A stretch of DNA of 64,000 nucleotides from Oricola sp. (GCF_022763245.1 NZ_JALEGV010000011.1:124001-188000), one strand, 5' to 3'; counted from the first letter of the stretch, positions 24,881 to 34,059 are shown. The notes: a model not told the origin generated them from the sequence alone. Program-made: numbers and translations.

Positions 24881-26934
24881 TGGCGATCACCCGGGTGTCC
24901 GCCTTGCTGTTCCTCGTCGGACTGTCGGGGGTGGCGGCCGTGATGCTTTGGCCCGGCCTTCACGACGGATCGGTCTCGCTGGCGCTCTCCCGGTTGAACG
25001 AGACCGGCGGCGTGTTGCTGTTCCTTGCCGCCTTCATCGTCATTGTCGTCGCCGGAATCCTGCCGGCCTCGCTGGCGGGCGCCTCTGCGGGGGCGTTGTG
25101 GGGAATCGGCCCCGGATTTGCGCTGTCGACGGGAGCGACCCTTGCCGGCGCCGCGATCGCCTTCTGGCTCACGCGCTCCCTTGCCAGGCCGAGCATGGAG
25201 CAGCGCCTGTCAAACCGGCCGCGCCTCGCCGAAGTCGACAAATTGCTGGCGCGCGACGGCTGGAAGCTGGTGTTGCTGCTGCGCGTCTCGCCGGTGATGC
25301 CCTTCGCGCCGACCAGCTACGCGCTCGGTCTCACCTCCATCGGGTTCCGGGATTACATGATCGGCACGCTGGCGTCCTTGCCCGCCCTGCTCGGCTATGT
25401 GGCCACAGGCGCATTCGCCGGCGAGATCGGACGCGCGGCAAGTGACGAAGTCGCCTACCTTCGCCTCGCCTGGCTCGGCATGGGGGTCATTGCAACGCTC
25501 CTGGCCACGGTCCATGTCGGGCGGCTGGTCCGGCGCGCGCTCGCCGCGGTGGAGCCGGACGCCGAAGTCGCCGCCGACATTCTGATGCACACGTCTCTTC
25601 CGAACCGTCACTCCATGGCGAAGACGGATGACAAGTTTTCCTTCCTCTCCGCGTCGGCTCTCGTGCGACGCGCGTTGAGCCATCCAGCCGCCGTCTGGTG
25701 GCGCGTCCGTCCGGGAAGGAACGAGCGGGTGATCTGGCTGATCGTGTTCCTGCTGCTCGTCCTGGCAAGGCTGCCCAACGTCGCCCTTCACGGACGGGTC
25801 TGGGCAGAAGAAGCGATCTTCCTGGGCAACGCACTGCTGTTGCCTTGGTGGCAGGCGCTGTTTCATTCCTATGGCGGCTATCTCAACATCGTCGCCAACA
25901 TGGCAGGCCTCGTCGCAGCCCACGCCGTTCCCCTTGAGGAGGTGCGGTGGGTCGGCATGGTGACCGGCCTGGTTTTCCAGGGGCTGACCGGAGCGCTGCT
26001 CTTGTCCTCGTCGGTGGACTGGCTGCGGCGTCGATGGCAGATCGTGGCGGCGCTGTCGCTTCTGGCAACCGCACACCTGATGCAGGAAGTCTGGCTGAAT
26101 TCCCTGCATCCGCAATTCCATCTCACGCTCTGCGCGGCGCTCATCCTGGCGATGCCGGCGCGCGGTCGGTGGATGGGCACGTTTCAACTGGCAATACTGG
26201 CGCTGGGCGCGCTGAGCGGTCCGACGACGTGGTTCCTCACACCGCTGTTTGCCGCGCGGGCGCTGCTGGACCGGTCGCCGGCGCGCGCACTGCAGACGGC
26301 CGTCCTTGGCGTCGCGGTGCTGATACAGGTCGTCTGGTTCCTCCAGCCGGCCCCGAAGGTCGATACGACCTTCGACGCCGCGATCCTCTCCTACATCTTC
26401 TTCAAGAACCATCTTCTGCTGCCATGGCTCGGCATCCGAGACGAGGTTCGCGTTGCCGCCATACTCGTCAACGCCATTCAGACCGGGAACGTCCTCTACT
26501 GGGTGGGCGCGAGTACGATCGCCTATGTCGCAGCGATGGCTCTGCTCGTGAAGGCGTGGCGGCCGGGCACACTGACCTGGATGTTCGCAGCCGCGCTGGT
26601 CGTCGGCATCCTCTCCTACGCCAACGCCCGTGGCGGATCCGTCATGGCGATCGAGGCGAGCAACCGCTACTCCTATGTACCGCACATATTGTTCGCCCTG
26701 GTCTTCCTGGGGCTCGCGGGCCAGAAACGCGGCGTGCCGCGATGGGTCGGTCGCATCGCGGTCATCTGGCTGCTCGCGATCGGTTTCGTGGAATTCGAGG
26801 CCGGAGCGGCAGGGTTCAACCGGGGCCCGGCATGGACCGGCGAAGTCGCGCAATGGCGACAAGACCCCGGCTACGTGCTGCGTGCCTGGCCGGACGGCTG
26901 GGTGTTCGATCCGAACGCCCGGACACCACGGTAG
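24880..26934 (+). CDS. Polytopic fusion protein: VTT/DedA-like domain plus second membrane domain
   Basis: This 684-residue frame joins two membrane units. Residues 1-215 resemble the TVP38/TMEM64 (VTT, DedA-related) family, with the R-x-x-P motif in LLLRVSPVMPFAPTSYALG (133-150); these proteins act in lipid or polyprenyl-phosphate flipping. A polar linker (about 222-280) follows. Residues 285-684 have ten or so membrane segments and a WAEEAIFLGNAL motif near 308 that recalls GT-C glycosyltransferases or unassigned rhizobial membrane proteins. The frame has no stop or obvious shift at the junction. It starts on the last base of the glycosyltransferase gene. A lipid-linked sugar carrier route is inferred. 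Confidence 0.8.
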   Translation: MAITRVSALLFLVGLSGVAAVMLWPGLHDGSVSLALSRLNETGGVLLFLAAFIVIVVAGILPASLAGASAGALWGIGPGFALSTGATLAGAAIAFWLTRSLARPSMEQRLSNRPRLAEVDKLLARDGWKLVLLLRVSPVMPFAPTSYALGLTSIGFRDYMIGTLASLPALLGYVATGAFAGEIGRAASDEVAYLRLAWLGMGVIATLLATVHVGRLVRRALAAVEPDAEVAADILMHTSLPNRHSMAKTDDKFSFLSASALVRRALSHPAAVWWRVRPGRNERVIWLIVFLLLVLARLPNVALHGRVWAEEAIFLGNALLLPWWQALFHSYGGYLNIVANMAGLVAAHAVPLEEVRWVGMVTGLVFQGLTGALLLSSSVDWLRRRWQIVAALSLLATAHLMQEVWLNSLHPQFHLTLCAALILAMPARGRWMGTFQLAILALGALSGPTTWFLTPLFAARALLDRSPARALQTAVLGVAVLIQVVWFLQPAPKVDTTFDAAILSYIFFKNHLLLPWLGIRDEVRVAAILVNAIQTGNVLYWVGASTIAYVAAMALLVKAWRPGTLTWMFAAALVVGILSYANARGGSVMAIEASNRYSYVPHILFALVFLGLAGQKRGVPRWVGRIAVIWLLAIGFVEFEAGAAGFNRGPAWTGEVAQWRQDPGYVLRAWPDGWVFDPNARTPR

Positions 26935-26935
26935 C

Positions 26936-26961
26936 GCGCGATTGTCGGGGCGCAATCGCGC
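26936..26961. terminator. Symmetrical hairpin between convergent genes
   Basis: GCGCGATTG (26936-26944) and CAATCGCGC (26953-26961) form a perfect 9-bp stem with an 8-base loop just after the TAG of the membrane fusion gene and before the end of the opposite-strand gene. There is no T-run, so it may act as an RNA-stabilising or two-way termination structure. Confidence 0.5.
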
Positions 26962-26988
26962 CAAAGGCGGTGGAAGGGCGATCGCCGC

Positions 26989-27726
26989 CTAGAACGGCAT
27001 TGCTTCCAGCCAGTGTCCATAGCCGCGGCGCCGCGTGTCGATCCCGGCCATGGCGGCGGCGCCACGCGCGCCGGCCACAGCGCTCGAGATCACCGTCTTG
27101 CCGGTTTCCCGTTCGAGCGGTTCGGTGATCTCCAGCGTATGCAGAGCGCCGCAGGAAATGAGGATCGCGTCAGCCTCCGGGTCCTTCTCGAAGGCCCTCA
27201 GGCCGGTTTCCAGCACCTGCCGGCTCGTCACCTCGTGGACTGCGCGAACATCGCGGATGTCCATCGCCGAAAGCCCTGTGGTCTCGATGTCGTGTTCCGC
27301 GAGGAAGGAGATGAGCGCCTGGTTGACCTCGTCGACATAGGCGGTGCCGAGCACGATCCGGCTGGCCTTGAGCGAAGCGAGCGCCGTGATGACGGAGGAA
27401 CTCAGCGACGTCGTCGGCAGGCCCGAGGCGGCGGACGCCATCTCCTCCATCTCGCGCGTATGGGCGCGGCCGCGATAGAAGGTCATCGACGTTCCCATCA
27501 ACACGATCGCCTCCGCGCCCCAGTCACGCAGCTCCTCGGCGAGCCCGGCGATGCGGGTTTCCGCGTCGGTGTAGCCCGCGATGTCGAGGCTCTTCAGCGC
27601 AGCCCCACGAGCGGCGAACTCGATCGCGTCGGCATAGAGGGTCTCGCATTCCGGCGGCACGACGTTGTTCGCCGGCGGGACGATGAGGCCGATCTTCGGG
27701 CGGCCGGTCTCTTCCGACGCGCTCAT
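26989..27726 (-). CDS. Arylmalonate decarboxylase / maleate isomerase family protein
   Basis: The 245-residue protein belongs to the Asp/Glu racemase superfamily branch that includes arylmalonate decarboxylase (AMDase) and maleate cis-trans isomerase. It starts KIGLIVPPANNVVPPE, typical of that branch. The first active-site position is MGTSMTF (Gly78-Thr79-Ser80), without cysteine, while the second keeps ISCGALHT (Cys192). This single-Cys arrangement matches AMDase (Gly74, Cys188) rather than maleate isomerase (two Cys). The ATG at 27726 overlaps the enolase-superfamily stop. A malonate-like or unsaturated dicarboxylate imported by the upstream TctABC system is the likely substrate class. Confidence 0.85.
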   Translation of the reverse strand: MSASEETGRPKIGLIVPPANNVVPPECETLYADAIEFAARGAALKSLDIAGYTDAETRIAGLAEELRDWGAEAIVLMGTSMTFYRGRAHTREMEEMASAASGLPTTSLSSSVITALASLKASRIVLGTAYVDEVNQALISFLAEHDIETTGLSAMDIRDVRAVHEVTSRQVLETGLRAFEKDPEADAILISCGALHTLEITEPLERETGKTVISSAVAGARGAAAMAGIDTRRRGYGHWLEAMPF

Positions 27727-28877
27727 GCCTTGCCCGCCCCGGCCGACGTCGGCCGCTTGGAGAGTTCGCGCACCGCGTCCTCGTCCGGCGTGAAGCCGAG
27801 CCCGGAGCCGTCCGGCAGGGCAAGGAACCCGGCGTCCGGCTCCGGCAGGCCGCGATAGACCGCCTTGTAGCACTCGACGGCCAGGTAGTGATGCTCGACA
27901 AGCCCGCCATTCGCCAGCCCGGCGTGAATGTGCATGTTGTGATAGGACCACGCGCCCCCGTTCGCGAAACGCACATTGTGCGCTTCCGCCATGCCCGCAA
28001 TCTTCAGGCACTGGGTAAAGCCGCCGCTGATCACGACATTGGGCTGGACGACATCCACCGCGCCCGCGGCCAAAAGGTCACGGAAGCGGAACGACAGGCC
28101 CTCATTCTGGCCGCATGAGAGCGGGATCGACGTCTTGCGCTTGAGTTCGACCATCGAGGGCACGTCGTTCTGCGTGATCGGCTCCTCGAACATCGCGATG
28201 TCGCATTCCTCGACGGCGCGCGCCAGCTTGGCCGCATGGAAGAGGTCGAGATTGCAATTCGCGTCGAGATAGAGCCGCACCTCGGACCCCACGGCCTCGC
28301 GCACCGCCCTCACGCGGCGAATGTCCCGCTCGATCGCCTCGTCGATCGAGTAGCCGCCGGCTGCCTTTTTCAGCGCGCCGTCGCCGACCGTCATCTTCAG
28401 ATGGGTGAAGCCGTCCGCGACCCACTGGCGCGCCGCGTCGGCGAGCTGGTCCTGATCGAAGAACGGAAATCCGAACGTGGCATAGAGCGGAACCCTGTCC
28501 CGGCTGCCGCCGAGCAGCTGCCAGACGGGCGCCTCCAGCTTCTGGCCGATCAGGTCCCAGACCGCCACGTCGATCGCCGCGATGGCATGCGAGGCATAAC
28601 CCGTCTGCCCGCGCGGCGACAGCAGCCAGTAGAGCTTGTGCCAGATCAGTTCGCGCGCCATCACCTCCTCGCCGACGAGGTTCGGCGCGACGACGCGATT
28701 GACGATCTCGGCGATCACCTCTTCCTCGGTGATCGCGGTGAACCCCCAGCCCGTGCGGCCGCAATCGGTGTCGATGCGAACGAGGCACACCGACATCGCG
28801 GTCTCCTTGTCGGCGCCTGCGATGTCCACGTGAATGGGAATGTAGAGGGGTATGGCCTTGATGGAGGAAATCTTCAT
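27723..28877 (-). CDS. Mandelate racemase / muconate lactonizing enzyme (enolase superfamily)
   Basis: This 384-residue enzyme abstracts a proton alpha to a carboxylate. Visible ligands and bases are Lys161 in HLKMTVG (the second lysine of the usual KxK is a threonine), Asp205 and Asn207 in YLDANCN, Glu231/232 in MFEEPI, and the SCGQNEG segment where the third metal ligand lies. YASHAIAAIDVAVWDLIGQ is the usual capping-barrel junction. Possible roles are acid-sugar dehydratase, racemase or cycloisomerase; the motif set does not decide. It heads an AMDase-like partner gene in the same operon and follows tctA by 42 bases. Confidence 0.9.
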   Translation of the reverse strand: MKISSIKAIPLYIPIHVDIAGADKETAMSVCLVRIDTDCGRTGWGFTAITEEEVIAEIVNRVVAPNLVGEEVMARELIWHKLYWLLSPRGQTGYASHAIAAIDVAVWDLIGQKLEAPVWQLLGGSRDRVPLYATFGFPFFDQDQLADAARQWVADGFTHLKMTVGDGALKKAAGGYSIDEAIERDIRRVRAVREAVGSEVRLYLDANCNLDLFHAAKLARAVEECDIAMFEEPITQNDVPSMVELKRKTSIPLSCGQNEGLSFRFRDLLAAGAVDVVQPNVVISGGFTQCLKIAGMAEAHNVRFANGGAWSYHNMHIHAGLANGGLVEHHYLAVECYKAVYRGLPEPDAGFLALPDGSGLGFTPDEDAVRELSKRPTSAGAGKA

Positions 28878-28919
28878 GAAGTCATCTCGCGTGATCTGAA
28901 ACGGGTTGAAATCCGGCGG

Positions 28920-30434
28920 TCACCGGACCGAATTGGCGGCGTCTTCACGGGCGCCGCGTCGGCGCGCCATGTATCCCTGGATGAAAGGCCAGCAGGCGGT
29001 GATCACCGCGAAGACGAGGAAGACCGCGGAGATCGGGCGGTTCACCAGCGGCCAGAAACTGCCGTCGGAGATCATCAGCCCGGACCGCAGGTTCACCTCG
29101 GCGATCGGCGTCAGGATGAAGCCGATGATGAAGGGGCCTGCCGGAATGCGGTGCCGGGTCATCAGGAAACCGACCACGGCGAATCCGAGCATCACCCACA
29201 CGTCGAAGAACCGGTTGGCTTCCGAATAGGCGCCGATGATGCAGAACACGATGATCGGCGCGAGAATCCATTTCTTCGGCACGTCGATCAGGCGGGCGAT
29301 GTAGGGCGTCAGCACCAGCATCATCGCGAGCATCACGAAATTCGCGACGAGCGCGGATGCGATGATGCCATAGGCGGCCTCGGGCGAATTCTGGAACAGG
29401 AGCGGGCCGGGCGTGAGATTGTGGATGATCAGCGCGCCGAGCAGCATCACGTCGACGACGCTGCCTGGAATGCCGAGCGTGATCAGCGGCACCAGCGCGC
29501 CGTTGACCGCGGCGTTGTTGGAGGATTCGGCGGCGACGATGCCGTCCTCGCAGCCGCTGCCGAATTCCGACGAGCGTTTCGAGAAGGATTTCGCCACGGT
29601 GTAGGCCGCGATGCTCGCGGTCGTTCCGCCGATGCCCGGCAGGATGCCGATCCAGGTCCCGATGATCGACGAGCGCAGGAAATTCCACGCCTGCGCGCGC
29701 ATGTCGGCAAACCGCATGAACATGTCCCGGGTCGAGGTCCGGATCTTCTCGACCGGCAGGTGCAGCATCCGGTAGTCCTCGGCCACCTGGCTGAGCACGA
29801 GAACGCCGAGCAGCACCGAGATCAGCCGGAAGCCGGCATCCATCTCGCCGTAACCGAAGGTCAGCCGCACGCCGCCGGAGGCCGGGTCCACGCCGACCGT
29901 CGCGGCGATCGCCCCGAGCAGGCCCGAGATCAGACCCTTCACCATCGAACCCTGGCTGATGGCGGCGATCAGCATCAGCGCGACGAGCGTGATCGAGAAG
30001 ATCTCGAACGGGCCGAAACGCACCGCGATCTCGGCAAGTGGCGGCGACAGCGTCGCGAGGAAGACCCATGAAATCAGGCCGCCGACAAACGAGGACATGA
30101 TGCCGAAGCCGAGCGCCCGCCCAGCCTGGCCGCGCCGCGCCATCGGAAACCCGTCAAGCGTGGTCATGATGGCCGCGGGCGTGCCGGGCATCTTCATCAG
30201 GGTCGCCGAAATCAGGCCGCCGGTGGTCGAGCCGACATACATCGAGACCAGCAGGACCAATGCGTCACCGGGCTGCATGAAATAGGTGAGCGGCAATGAC
30301 AGCGCGATCACCATCGCGCCATTGATGCCGGGGATGGCGCCGGCCACGATGCCGACGAAGACGCCGAGCGTCAGGAAGAAAAAGGTGGTGGGCAGGAACA
30401 TCGCGCCAAGCGCGGTGAGCAGTTCCGAGCTCAT
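28920..30434 (-). CDS. tctA: Tripartite tricarboxylate transporter large permease, TctA type
   Basis: The 504-residue protein has about eleven membrane segments and TctA marks: GVFVGIVAGAIPGINGAMVIALSLPLTYF near the N-terminus, PGTPAAIMTTLDGFPMARRGQAGRALG, and a second ILPGIGGTTASIAAYTVAKSFS repeat. It catalyses sodium- or proton-driven uptake together with TctB and the periplasmic TctC. Length equals the family norm of about 500. It lies 15 bases after tctB. The substrate is probably a di- or tricarboxylate, judged from the carrier family and the downstream AMDase-like and enolase-superfamily enzymes. Confidence 0.95.
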   Translation of the reverse strand: MSSELLTALGAMFLPTTFFFLTLGVFVGIVAGAIPGINGAMVIALSLPLTYFMQPGDALVLLVSMYVGSTTGGLISATLMKMPGTPAAIMTTLDGFPMARRGQAGRALGFGIMSSFVGGLISWVFLATLSPPLAEIAVRFGPFEIFSITLVALMLIAAISQGSMVKGLISGLLGAIAATVGVDPASGGVRLTFGYGEMDAGFRLISVLLGVLVLSQVAEDYRMLHLPVEKIRTSTRDMFMRFADMRAQAWNFLRSSIIGTWIGILPGIGGTTASIAAYTVAKSFSKRSSEFGSGCEDGIVAAESSNNAAVNGALVPLITLGIPGSVVDVMLLGALIIHNLTPGPLLFQNSPEAAYGIIASALVANFVMLAMMLVLTPYIARLIDVPKKWILAPIIVFCIIGAYSEANRFFDVWVMLGFAVVGFLMTRHRIPAGPFIIGFILTPIAEVNLRSGLMISDGSFWPLVNRPISAVFLVFAVITACWPFIQGYMARRRGAREDAANSVR

Positions 30435-30449
30435 GATGCGTCTCCGGCG

Positions 30450-30923
30450 TCAGATGTCGATGAAGAGGACTTCGGTGAAGAGGTAATAGTTCGCATAGCC
30501 GAACAGGATGGCGCCGATCGCCATCAGGCACAGTTCGACCGGCTTCTTCCCGGCGAACGCCGCGCTTGCCGCGAAGACGTAGACGGCGGTCAGGATCGGA
30601 AACCCGACGCGGAAATGCTGCCAGACCGCGACATAGACGAATGTCGCCGCACCGATGAGCACCGGCACCCACAAGCGGCCGTTTCCGGGCTGCGCCGGCA
30701 TGTCGACCTCGGTCGCGGCCATGGCCTGCTCTTCGGCCGGTGCGGCGGAGCGGCACCTGCGAACCCACGCCAGCAGATCCAGCAGACCGAGCGCGAACAG
30801 TGCGATTGCCAGACAGATCGGGAATGTCGACGGGCCAAGCGGCTCGAAGATCGCCGGCGGCAACAAAAGTGCCTGCCAGAGCGCGAGCGCAGCGATCAGT
30901 GTCGACGCGATGAAGACGAACAC
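30450..30923 (-). CDS. tctB: Tripartite tricarboxylate transporter small permease, TctB type
   Basis: The 157-residue protein has four membrane segments, an LGPSTFPICLAIALFALG motif near residues 29-46 and a charged loop around 60-80, matching TctB. It lies between tctC and tctA, in the usual C-B-A order. Its C-terminal part, AIGAILFGYANYYLFTEVL, is the conserved fourth helix. Sequence alone says nothing about substrate. A hairpin precedes it in the tctC-tctB gap. Confidence 0.85.
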   Translation of the reverse strand: MFVFIASTLIAALALWQALLLPPAIFEPLGPSTFPICLAIALFALGLLDLLAWVRRCRSAAPAEEQAMAATEVDMPAQPGNGRLWVPVLIGAATFVYVAVWQHFRVGFPILTAVYVFAASAAFAGKKPVELCLMAIGAILFGYANYYLFTEVLFIDI

Positions 30924-30948
30924 CTGAATTACTCCGGATGATGGAAAG

Positions 30949-30974
30949 CCGGCGCCACCCGTTGGCGGCGCCGG
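30949..30974 (-). terminator. Intercistronic stem-loop between tctC and tctB
   Basis: CCGGCGCC (30949-30956) pairs with GGCGCCGG (30967-30974) across a 10-base loop, directly after the tctC stop. It lacks a T-run and probably sets a higher level of the binding protein than of the permeases. Confidence 0.65.
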
Positions 30975-30980
30975 AGAGCC

Positions 30981-31937
30981 TTACTGACCCGAGAGGTCGA
31001 CATTCGCGGCGGCAGCCGTGAACTTCTCGACTTCGTCCTGAATGCCGCTCATCAACGCGTCTCCGGTCTGGAAGTTGATGTTGGCGAAGGACTTCGCGTG
31101 GAATTCCTTCAGTTCCGGCGTGTCGAGCGCTTTTTCCAGCACGCCCGCGAAGTAGTCGATGGCTTCCTGAGGCGTGCCCTTCGGCGCCCAGTAGCGGCGA
31201 TTGAGGCAACCAACGATGTCGAGCCCGGCGGATTTTGCCGTCGGCATGTCGCCGGCATATTCGGGCACGTCGTCGCCCAGCCACAGAAGGCCGCGCAGCT
31301 CGTCACCGCCGCGCTCGATCCAGCCCGGCGACATCACGGCAAGATCCGTGTGGCCGCCCTTCAGCGAAGCGAAGCGTGCCGAGGTTCCGCCCGTCTGGAC
31401 GATACCGATATCGACGCCCTGGTCCTTGAGCGCGGCCACGAGCCCGTAATGGGAAAGACCGCCGATCAGGTCGGCAAGCTTCAGGTCGCCCGGGTTCTCC
31501 TTCGCAAAGGCGGTCACCTCGTCGAAGGACTGGAACTGCGACGACGCCGGCACGGCGAGGTAGTTGCAGGCCGTGGTCGTCTGCGCCACCGGTTGGAGCC
31601 CGTCCAGCACCTCGAACCCGAGGCGCCCCGAGAGCGCGAGCGGGAAGATTTCGTTATGCGCCTGCAGGAAGGTGTAGCCGTCCGGCTTCGCGTTCTTGCC
31701 TTCGCGAGCGCCAACGACACCGCCGCCTGCATCGACATTCACGATGACCAGCGGTTCGGGCATGAGGTCGTATTTCTCGATGGCCGCCTGAATTGCGCGG
31801 GCAAGCGAGTCCGATCCGCCACCGGCGCCATAGGGCACGATGAGCTTGATCGGCTTGGACGGGTAATCCTGTGCAGAGGCTGATGTTGCAATCAGGGCGG
31901 CCGCCGCGAGAGCGGTCGCAAACAGTTTCTTCAGCAT
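30981..31937 (-). CDS. tctC: Tripartite tricarboxylate transporter substrate-binding protein, TctC type
   Basis: The 318-residue periplasmic protein has a signal peptide ending near ATSASA|QDYPSK, followed by PIKLIVPYGAGGGSDSLAR, the hallmark of the Bug/TctC family, and the PDGYTFLQAHNE segment. The ATG at 31937 is preceded by GGGAGGAG. Bug proteins bind carboxylates through two beta-strand-helix loops, so a small organic acid is expected. It heads the leftward TctCBA operon with the enolase-superfamily and AMDase-like enzymes, and is divergent from a LysR gene that probably controls it. Confidence 0.93.
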   Translation of the reverse strand: MLKKLFATALAAAALIATSASAQDYPSKPIKLIVPYGAGGGSDSLARAIQAAIEKYDLMPEPLVIVNVDAGGGVVGAREGKNAKPDGYTFLQAHNEIFPLALSGRLGFEVLDGLQPVAQTTTACNYLAVPASSQFQSFDEVTAFAKENPGDLKLADLIGGLSHYGLVAALKDQGVDIGIVQTGGTSARFASLKGGHTDLAVMSPGWIERGGDELRGLLWLGDDVPEYAGDMPTAKSAGLDIVGCLNRRYWAPKGTPQEAIDYFAGVLEKALDTPELKEFHAKSFANINFQTGDALMSGIQDEVEKFTAAAANVDLSGQ

Positions 31938-32035
31938 CGTCTCCTCCCTTGATGCTTGTTTGAGCCTTGTTTCGACTCGACCCGAACTTGACGGGAACCC
32001 CTCCACCCCGTCAATTATCTTCTTCTCCCCAAGTC

Positions 32036-32050
32036 ATAACTGATGGCTAT
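32036..32050. promoter_or_regulatory. LysR-type box in the tctC-lysR intergenic region
   Basis: ATAAC-TGATG-GCTAT has the T-N11-A dyad of LysR-family sites, with one mismatch between the arms. It ends four bases before the lysR start and about 100 bases from tctC. It could be an autoregulatory element of the divergent lysR gene; the match is short. Confidence 0.3.
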
Positions 32051-32053
32051 GTC

Positions 32054-32992
32054 ATGGAACTTCGTCAGCTTCGCCACTTTCTCGCAATCGCAACCCATGG
32101 CTCCCTCGGGCGCGCCGCCGAAGAGGTCGCGATCAGCGAGCCCGGGCTCAGCAAGAGCCTCGCAAAACTCGAGACGCGCCTTGGCGTGCGACTGTTCGAG
32201 CGGGAAACCCGCGGCGTCAGCCTCACCGTCTACGGCCGCGCCCTTCTGCCGCGTGCCGAGGCGATCGTCGGCGAGGTGTCCACGATCGAACGCGAGATCG
32301 AGGAGGTGCGTGGCGGGCGGCGCGGAACCGTGCGCATCGGCATGCGCCCGAGCTTTGGCGCCGTCTTCCTTCCGCACGCGCTGGCGGAAATCCTGAAGAT
32401 CCGCCCGGATGTGCGAACGGTGCTCCGGGAAGGATCGATCACCGCGATGCTCGACGAATTGAAACGGGGCGATCTCGATTTCATGATCGTCACCGAACTG
32501 GAGGAAATCGACGACAGCCTGATGCAGGAATATCTGCGCGACAGCCCGGTCAAGGTGATGGTGCGCAGCGACAATCCCCTGGTCGGAAACACGGCGCCGA
32601 CACCGGTGGATCTCGCCGCCCTGCAGTGGACCATGCCATTGCCGACCGACCCGATCCGCCGCACCTTCTACAACATCCTGTCGCGCTACGGGGTGGAGTC
32701 CGTGCAGCTCCTGATGGAGACGAATTCGCCCCTCGTCATGAAGAACCTGGTGCGCGAGATCGGCTGCGCGGTGTTCTTCCCGGTTCACATGTACGATCAG
32801 GCGCAGGACAAGGACCTGGCCTTCCTCGAAGTTCCGTCCCTGTGGTGGAACCGCAGGCTCAACGTCGTTCGCCGTCGCTTCACCGACCTGACGCCCTCTG
32901 CGGAACTGCTGCTGCGAGAACTGCGCGACATCCGGCTCTATTCGGAAAAACAGCCCATGACTTCGGATGCGGGAACCGGTTCCGGGGCCTGA
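32054..32992 (+). CDS. LysR-family transcriptional regulator (divergent to tctCBA)
   Basis: This 312-residue protein starts MELRQLRHFLAIATHGSLGRAAEE, the classical LysR helix-turn-helix opening, with SEPGLSKSLAKLETRLGVRLFERETRGVSLT as recognition and wing region. The rest is a periplasmic-binding-protein-like effector domain (about 90-300). The ATG at 32054 is chosen by this consensus; upstream codons are not LysR-like. Its position, head-to-head with tctC, is the usual arrangement for a LysR protein that activates the adjacent uptake and degradation operon in response to the imported acid. Confidence 0.93.
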   Translation: MELRQLRHFLAIATHGSLGRAAEEVAISEPGLSKSLAKLETRLGVRLFERETRGVSLTVYGRALLPRAEAIVGEVSTIEREIEEVRGGRRGTVRIGMRPSFGAVFLPHALAEILKIRPDVRTVLREGSITAMLDELKRGDLDFMIVTELEEIDDSLMQEYLRDSPVKVMVRSDNPLVGNTAPTPVDLAALQWTMPLPTDPIRRTFYNILSRYGVESVQLLMETNSPLVMKNLVREIGCAVFFPVHMYDQAQDKDLAFLEVPSLWWNRRLNVVRRRFTDLTPSAELLLRELRDIRLYSEKQPMTSDAGTGSGA

Positions 32993-33092
32993 TCCGGAAA
33001 CGCAAGCGTATCGGCCGCATGCTTGACCGGCTGCGGCGCCGCGCCGTAGCTTGCCGCGGCGGCGCGCGGTCCGCTGGCAGGGACTGCCCCGC

Positions 33093-34040
33093 ATGAGACT
33101 GAACCCACTGAAAATATTCCTTGCCATCGTCGATACCGGCAGCCAGCACGCTGCGGCACGGTCATTGGGGCTGACGCAGCCGGCGGTGACTAAGGCGCTG
33201 AAACGGCTTGAAGCGGAACTCGACGTGCGCCTGTTCGACCGCTCGGTGCATGGCGCGGTGCTGACCGAATACGGCCAGGCGCTGCTGCTGCACGCCCGGC
33301 TGGTCGATGCCGAACTGAAGGCCGGCGTCGATACGCTGAACCATATCAAGGGCGAACGGCGCGGCTCCGTTTCGGTCGCGCTGGCCCACATGCCCGCGAC
33401 GGTCCTGATGCCCCGCATCCTGCCCGCATATCGCAAGGCCTGGCCCGACGTCCAACTGCGCATCGCCGCCAGCGTCTACCCGTTCCTCTTGCCGCAGATC
33501 CGCGAAGGTGCCCTCGATTTCGCGATTTCGCCTGCCCCGTCGGAAAACTGGCCCGAGGATCTTGTCCGTGTGCCGTTGCTGGCGACGACGCTGACGCCGG
33601 TGGTGCGCCGCGGTCACCCCCTGGCCGGCGCCGTCACGCTGGGCGAACTGGCCGAGGCCGAATGGATGCTGCCGACGCAGGAATGCGCGACCGCGCAGGC
33701 GCTGAGGGCGGCGATGCACCGGGCGAGCCTGCCTCGCCCCTCCGGCATGGTGACCTGCGAAACCTTCACCGGGCTGATCACCAACGTCGCCGCCAGCGAC
33801 ATGGTGGGTCTCATTCCCAAGGAGATGGTGCCGTCCATGACCGGCCCGGTCAGCGTCGTCGAAATACCGATCGCCGAGCGGTTGCGGGGCGCCGACCTCT
33901 GCCTCATCCGCCGCCGCGCGAGCGTGCTGCCCCCCGCCGCCGCCGCGCTGGCCGAGCGACTGGAGCGTGCGGCGCGCGCGCTGCCGGGCGGGGTGTCGGA
34001 GTCTTCCGAAACCGGCGAGAGTGTCGGGTCCGACGCCTGA
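33093..34040 (+). CDS. LysR-family transcriptional regulator (upstream of TRAP operon 2)
   Basis: The 315-residue protein has the LysR helix-turn-helix at about residues 4-62 (PLKIFLAIVDTGSQHAAARSLGLTQPAVTKALKRLE) and an effector domain with LPQIREGALDFAISPAP and LPTQECATAQALR. The ATG at 33093 gives the consensus start MRLNPLKIFLAIV. A perfect TGATAAC/GTTATCA palindrome with LysR-box geometry lies 20 bases after its stop and before the TRAP operon, so this protein is the probable activator of that operon. It is co-directional with the previous LysR gene but separated by 100 bases. Confidence 0.92.
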   Translation: MRLNPLKIFLAIVDTGSQHAAARSLGLTQPAVTKALKRLEAELDVRLFDRSVHGAVLTEYGQALLLHARLVDAELKAGVDTLNHIKGERRGSVSVALAHMPATVLMPRILPAYRKAWPDVQLRIAASVYPFLLPQIREGALDFAISPAPSENWPEDLVRVPLLATTLTPVVRRGHPLAGAVTLGELAEAEWMLPTQECATAQALRAAMHRASLPRPSGMVTCETFTGLITNVAASDMVGLIPKEMVPSMTGPVSVVEIPIAERLRGADLCLIRRRASVLPPAAAALAERLERAARALPGGVSESSETGESVGSDA

Positions 34041-34059
34041 ACCGCGCGGTCGAAGTCAG

